A stretch of DNA of 64,000 nt from SW10 sp965657795 (lineage in GTDB: Bacteria > Verrucomicrobiota > Verrucomicrobiia > Verrucomicrobiales > Akkermansiaceae): the NCBI GenBank assembly GCA_965657795.1, contig CBFHQJ010000005.1, positions 22,974 through 86,973 on the forward strand, given 5' to 3'. The first letter of the stretch is position 1, and every line of letters begins with the position of its first letter. Below are positions 60,853-64,000 of this stretch, in pieces. Both the position numbers and the translations under genes were made by a program. Under the pieces are notes generated by a model. It saw nothing but the letters and a program-made list of their open reading frames with translations, did no database searches and was not told where the DNA came from.

Positions 60853-62283
60853 ATGAAGACCTTTGCCCTCTTGTTTGCATTGACCTCCTTGGCCTTCGGC
60901 AAGAAGCCCAACTTCCTTTTCATCATCGTCGATGACCAATCGCCTTTTGACCTCAAGGTTTACGACCCAAAATCACCCCTCGACACACCAAACATCGATG
61001 CCCTCGCCAAAGATGGACTGGTCTTTGACGGGGCCTACCACATGGGCTCTTGGAGCGGGGCTGTTTGCACCTGCTCACGCACTATGATCATGACGGGCCA
61101 AAGTGTCTGGAATATCCCCATGAAATCCCGCAAGAAGACTGGTAAAAACCAACCCAAGCCGGATTCAGCTCTGCCGATCACTCTTCCCGAGGCCTTCAAC
61201 ATGGGCGGCTACGACACCATGCGAACCTGCAAACGAGGGAACAGCTACAGTGTCGCCAACGGAAAATTTAAGGTCGTTAAAGATGCCACAAAACGCGGAG
61301 AAACTGACGAAACCGGATCCCACTGGCACGGCAAGCAAGTAATGGAATACCTTAACACCCGTGAGACCAAAAAGGCCGATGAACCCTTCCTGATCTACTT
61401 TGGATTCTCACACCCGCACGACGAGCGAAATGGAAAGCCCGAACTCCTTGCGAAATACGGCGCCAAGAATCACCGCGATAAAAACTCCCTTCCCGCTTTG
61501 CATCCAAAACAGCCAAAGCTCCCCGTCAACTACCTCGAAAAACACCCCTTCCCACACGGACATCCCGGACTTCGTGATGAAGTGAAAGTTCCCGGAGTTT
61601 GGGACAAGCGAGATGAAGCAACCATTCGCAATGAGCTGGGCCGCGAATTTGCCTGCTCTGAAAACATCGACATTCAGATCGGTCGCGTTCTCAAGAAACT
61701 CGAAGCGATGGGAGAACTCGATAATACCTACATTGTCTACACCTCCGACCACGGCATGGCCATCGGTCGTCACGGACTTCAAGGAAAACAAAATCTCTAC
61801 GAGCACACCTGGCGCGTTCCTTTTATCGTCAAAGGCCCCGGAGTAAAAAAAGGTCGGGTGCAGGGAAACATCTACCTTATGGACACTCTCTCCACCCTCT
61901 GCGATCTGGCCGGACTTGAGACTCCAAAAACGAATGAAGGCAAAAGCTTCAAACCCGTCCTCACCGGAGAAAAAAAGACCGTCCGCGACACCCTCTTCGG
62001 AGTTTACGCCGGCGGAACCAAGCCGGGCATGAGGTCGGTCCGTCGAGGGCATTGGAAGCTCGTGAAATTTGATGTTCTCGACGGCGCAGTTCGGGAGACC
62101 CAATTATTCAACCTCAAGGACAACCCCAACGAGTTTCTAGTCCAACACGGCAAGCAGGATCCAAAGCTTTGTAATCTGGCCAACGATCCGGCGCATGCCC
62201 AAAAGCTTGCCGAGATGGAAACACTCCTCAAAAACGAAATGGAACGTCACCACGATCCATACCCGCTTTGGAATCAAAAGTAG
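60853..62283 (+). CDS. Sulfatase with unusual CTCSR active-site motif
   Basis: 476 residues from the ATG at 60853 (MKTFALLFALTSLAFG); an in-frame start at 60754 would add a 33-residue non-signal leader. KPNFLFIIVDDQSPFDL opens the fold. The formylglycine motif is C72-T-C74-S-R76, where the Pro/Ala position of C-x-P/A-S-R holds a Cys. FLIYFGFSHPHDERNG and TYIVYTSDHGMAIGRHGLQGKQNLYEHTWR supply the other metal and substrate residues. The known S1 family includes subgroups with such substitutions; activity remains likely. The substrate is unknown. Confidence 0.92.
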   Translation: MKTFALLFALTSLAFGKKPNFLFIIVDDQSPFDLKVYDPKSPLDTPNIDALAKDGLVFDGAYHMGSWSGAVCTCSRTMIMTGQSVWNIPMKSRKKTGKNQPKPDSALPITLPEAFNMGGYDTMRTCKRGNSYSVANGKFKVVKDATKRGETDETGSHWHGKQVMEYLNTRETKKADEPFLIYFGFSHPHDERNGKPELLAKYGAKNHRDKNSLPALHPKQPKLPVNYLEKHPFPHGHPGLRDEVKVPGVWDKRDEATIRNELGREFACSENIDIQIGRVLKKLEAMGELDNTYIVYTSDHGMAIGRHGLQGKQNLYEHTWRVPFIVKGPGVKKGRVQGNIYLMDTLSTLCDLAGLETPKTNEGKSFKPVLTGEKKTVRDTLFGVYAGGTKPGMRSVRRGHWKLVKFDVLDGAVRETQLFNLKDNPNEFLVQHGKQDPKLCNLANDPAHAQKLAEMETLLKNEMERHHDPYPLWNQK

Positions 62284-62290
62284 TCGCCGG

Positions 62291-63172
62291 CTAACCGGCC
62301 GGGACTGCCTTAATACGAAAAAACCTTCGAGCCGTTGGGTCCGGTGAAATCTTAAAGACAAGACGCCCGGGCTCATCGACCGTCACCTCAAAACCATCGG
62401 ACATATCGACAAAGTTCGTCAGGTCGTTGCTACTCTGAAGAACCCACTCCACTTGACGACCGGGCGCTCTCGTCACCTCGATCTCCCGGTCGGTATTGAT
62501 TGGAGTAAAAAAGGGGCCGTCGCTCGCTTTGGGATCACTCCCAAGTGCGTACTCGAGAAAGTTGGAGCGACCGTCCGAATCAAAATCTCCCGTCGCGCCG
62601 CCATCTTCTCCCCCTTCAAAATTCAAAGCGGCCCATGCATCGTAGGACAGGACCAATTCCACCGCAGCGGTTTGCATGTGAAATCCTCCCTCTTCCACCG
62701 AGCCCAGGATCACGTCGTCTTCTTCCACGGCATTGGCGACGAGCCAACGAATCGGGAAAGGAGGAGGGCCCCCCGGATTTGCGGAAGGCCAGGTCCAACT
62801 CGGCTTCCCAATGAGAATCCATTCGGAGCCTGATGACGTCCCGTTTCTTCCCCAGATGTAAGCCCGGGCACTTGTGGTAAATGGAGGAGCGTTACTTGTC
62901 AGGGTCTTCGCATTGGAAAATCGTTGATTATCAACGGCGTAAATTGCCGTCCCAAATGGACGGAAAGCATCTTCCCACTCCTCCAGATTATCAACATCCG
63001 GAGTGATCCCCTCGAAAGCCCCAACCAGAAATTCAAACTGGTCATCGAGTGATGTCACTCCGTCGCGCTGCCGGTTAACAGCATTCAAATCACTATTCCA
63101 CTCAATCGAAATCGCTGCTTCAAGCCGAACGCAAAGCAAGACAAGGAACGCCAAACGAATACCCTTTATCAC
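62291..63172 (-). CDS. Secreted protein with calcium linker and shared C-terminal module
   Basis: A 293-residue exported protein with GTG start and a signal peptide (MIKGIRLAFLVLLCVRLEA). Residues about 20-170 contain a beta-rich domain seen in PVC proteins (FGTAIYAVDNQRFSNAKTLTSN, AYIWGRNGTSSGSEWILIG). An Asp-rich linker (DFDSDGRSNFLEYALGSDP) leads into the shared C-terminal module (EWVLQSSNDLTNFVDM, ending RRFFRIKAVPAG). The function is unknown. Its 3' end lies in a small hairpin (GCCGG-ctaa-CCGGC, 62286-62299) shared with the convergent sulfatase's stop. Confidence 0.82.
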   Translation of the reverse strand: MIKGIRLAFLVLLCVRLEAAISIEWNSDLNAVNRQRDGVTSLDDQFEFLVGAFEGITPDVDNLEEWEDAFRPFGTAIYAVDNQRFSNAKTLTSNAPPFTTSARAYIWGRNGTSSGSEWILIGKPSWTWPSANPGGPPPFPIRWLVANAVEEDDVILGSVEEGGFHMQTAAVELVLSYDAWAALNFEGGEDGGATGDFDSDGRSNFLEYALGSDPKASDGPFFTPINTDREIEVTRAPGRQVEWVLQSSNDLTNFVDMSDGFEVTVDEPGRLVFKISPDPTARRFFRIKAVPAG

Positions 63173-63275
63173 CGGGAAAAGCTACCACCCGCCCGTAATC
63201 GCCCAAGCGAAATATCCTTCCCGACATGAGTCCGTTTGATCGAACCCTGCAGTAGCGGGCGACTGACACGCGCAC

Positions 63276-63875
63276 TTAGCGGCGGCGGCGCAAAAAGGCA
63301 GTCACCGACAGAAGTAGCAGGAGCGCCGAAGAAGGCTCAGGAATCGATTGGACCTCGATAATGGCCGAAAAGGGCATCGCCCCGAAGAACGACGACTCGT
63401 CATGGTAATCATTCCAAGTTCCATGCGGAATGAAGGGATCAAACATTGAGGTATTGGTCAGATACACGAAATCTTCACGTCCATCCAAATCGTTAGGCAG
63501 ATTCGCGGCCCAGTTTGTGTGCTCCACCTTTTCGCCATTCTCCCAACAATAAACTCCTTCGTCATGACGATCATTGAGGCCAATCCAAATCACTTGGTGC
63601 ATCTCACCTTGATCCGAGTGGGTCGACGGGAACTGATTGATTAACCAGTTTTGCTCTGCCGCATTGTTGATCGAAACCAAGCCTGACAGAGTCACGTCCG
63701 AGGAAAGCGATTTCGCGTAAGCGTCCGCCGCACTCCAAGTCACTCCACCCAGCGGGTTGTTGGAGGTGGCCTCACCAGAGATCAGATGATACGTGTGCCC
63801 GTTGTCTGGATTCACGACGGTCTTCACTTGAATAATCGCTGGCTCATCACGCGCGACAATGGCAGCCAGGGTCAC
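63276..63875 (-). CDS. PEP-CTERM protein with C-type lectin-like domain
   Basis: About 199 residues from the GTG at 63875, but the true 5' end is probably disturbed: the minus strand just upstream (to 63933) encodes a good signal peptide (ATG, MTLK, then LTVAIILIALAFAAP) split by a one-base frameshift. The core is C-type lectin-like: GHTYHLISGEATSN, WSAADAYAKSL, LVSINNAAEQNWLINQF, VIWIGLNDRHDEG and HTNWAANLPND, with the WIGLND hallmark. The C-terminus is a classic PEP-CTERM tag: IPEPSSALLLLLSVTAFLRRRR (PEP, hydrophobic helix, basic end), so it is sorted to the cell surface or exopolysaccharide by an exosortase not in the window. Confidence 0.75.
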   Translation of the reverse strand: MTLAAIVARDEPAIIQVKTVVNPDNGHTYHLISGEATSNNPLGGVTWSAADAYAKSLSSDVTLSGLVSINNAAEQNWLINQFPSTHSDQGEMHQVIWIGLNDRHDEGVYCWENGEKVEHTNWAANLPNDLDGREDFVYLTNTSMFDPFIPHGTWNDYHDESSFFGAMPFSAIIEVQSIPEPSSALLLLLSVTAFLRRRR

Positions 63876-64000
63876 CGGAGCCGCGAACGCAAGTGCGATC
63901 AGGATGATCGCTACGGTCAGGCTTCAGGGTCATCCAGCTAGGGAAAACTTGACTGATTTGCCCCATGTTTTCGATGTGACGGCCTCCAGAAAGTGTCTAA

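Noticed and set aside
1..64000. tRNA, rRNA or complete insertion sequences
   Set aside because: No cloverleaf-like or rRNA-like sequence and no transposase motif was noticed on either strand; reading by eye can miss a short RNA gene.

Overview
The window looks like a chromosomal segment of a marine-type member of the Verrucomicrobiota (PVC superphylum). The evidence is the family mix: five formylglycine-type sulfatases plus one sulfatase relic, a DUF1592/DUF1552 pair, a glucose/sorbosone dehydrogenase-like protein with a cytochrome c site, very large secreted proteins built from lamin-tail, CotH, beta-helix and calcium-binding linker domains, PEP-CTERM anchored proteins, an ASPIC/UnbV FG-GAP protein and two ECF sigma loci. 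No tRNA, rRNA, CRISPR array, phage or complete insertion sequence was recognised.

Layout. 1-2.9 kb: leftward sulfatase (cut by the window edge), SGNH/sialate acetylesterase-like protein and PhoD-like phosphatase. 3.2-9.6 kb: a rightward pair of secreted proteins (1559-aa CotH/lamin-tail and a beta-helix protein). 9.7-15.0 kb: leftward operon of a YbdG-like MscS channel, DUF1592 and DUF1552 proteins, ending in a 35-residue sulfatase tail, the apparent remains of a deleted sulfatase. 15.3-18.4 kb: rightward sugar dehydrogenase/cytochrome protein and an alpha/beta hydrolase. 18.4-33.1 kb: a leftward block with a beta-lactamase-fold/NamZ fusion, two sulfatases, two exported Hcp-like proteins (one broken by a 17-bp tandem duplication), a CotH protein, a frameshifted hypothetical gene and an FAD oxidoreductase/golvesin/DUF1080 fusion. 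33.2-40.6 kb: a small secreted protein, an FG-GAP/ASPIC protein and a 1522-aa CotH protein with an extra module inserted in frame. 40.6-44.0 kb: a tightly coupled bicupin / zinc-ribbon membrane protein / asparagine-synthetase-like operon. 44.0-49.6 kb: two ECF loci (one ECF gene has an in-frame stop codon), an intact YjbQ gene and a YjbQ relic. 49.6-54.6 kb: housekeeping genes (folB, HAD phosphatase, dciA-like, ferredoxin, hemQ) and a nucleotidyltransferase/GHMP-kinase fusion. 54.7-64 kb: two sulfatases, HrpB helicase, a eukaryote-like protein arginine methyltransferase homologue, and PEP-CTERM or calcium-linker secreted proteins.

How the genes fit together. Most of the window encodes exported proteins: desulfation and deacetylation of polysaccharides, sugar oxidation, keto-sugar hydrolysis and murein-fragment hydrolysis, alongside giant surface proteins. 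At least eight otherwise unrelated exported proteins end in the same kind of short beta-rich C-terminal module (serine/asparagine-Asp-Leu...Trp, ending in a Phe/Tyr-Arg-Val type strand), often after an Asp-rich calcium-binding linker. This is the best candidate here for an under-described sorting or surface-display system. A second theme is gene damage: a nonsense codon, a 17-bp duplication, two apparent single-base frameshifts and two truncated relics. These mean either ongoing decay or phase variation, or some sequence errors.
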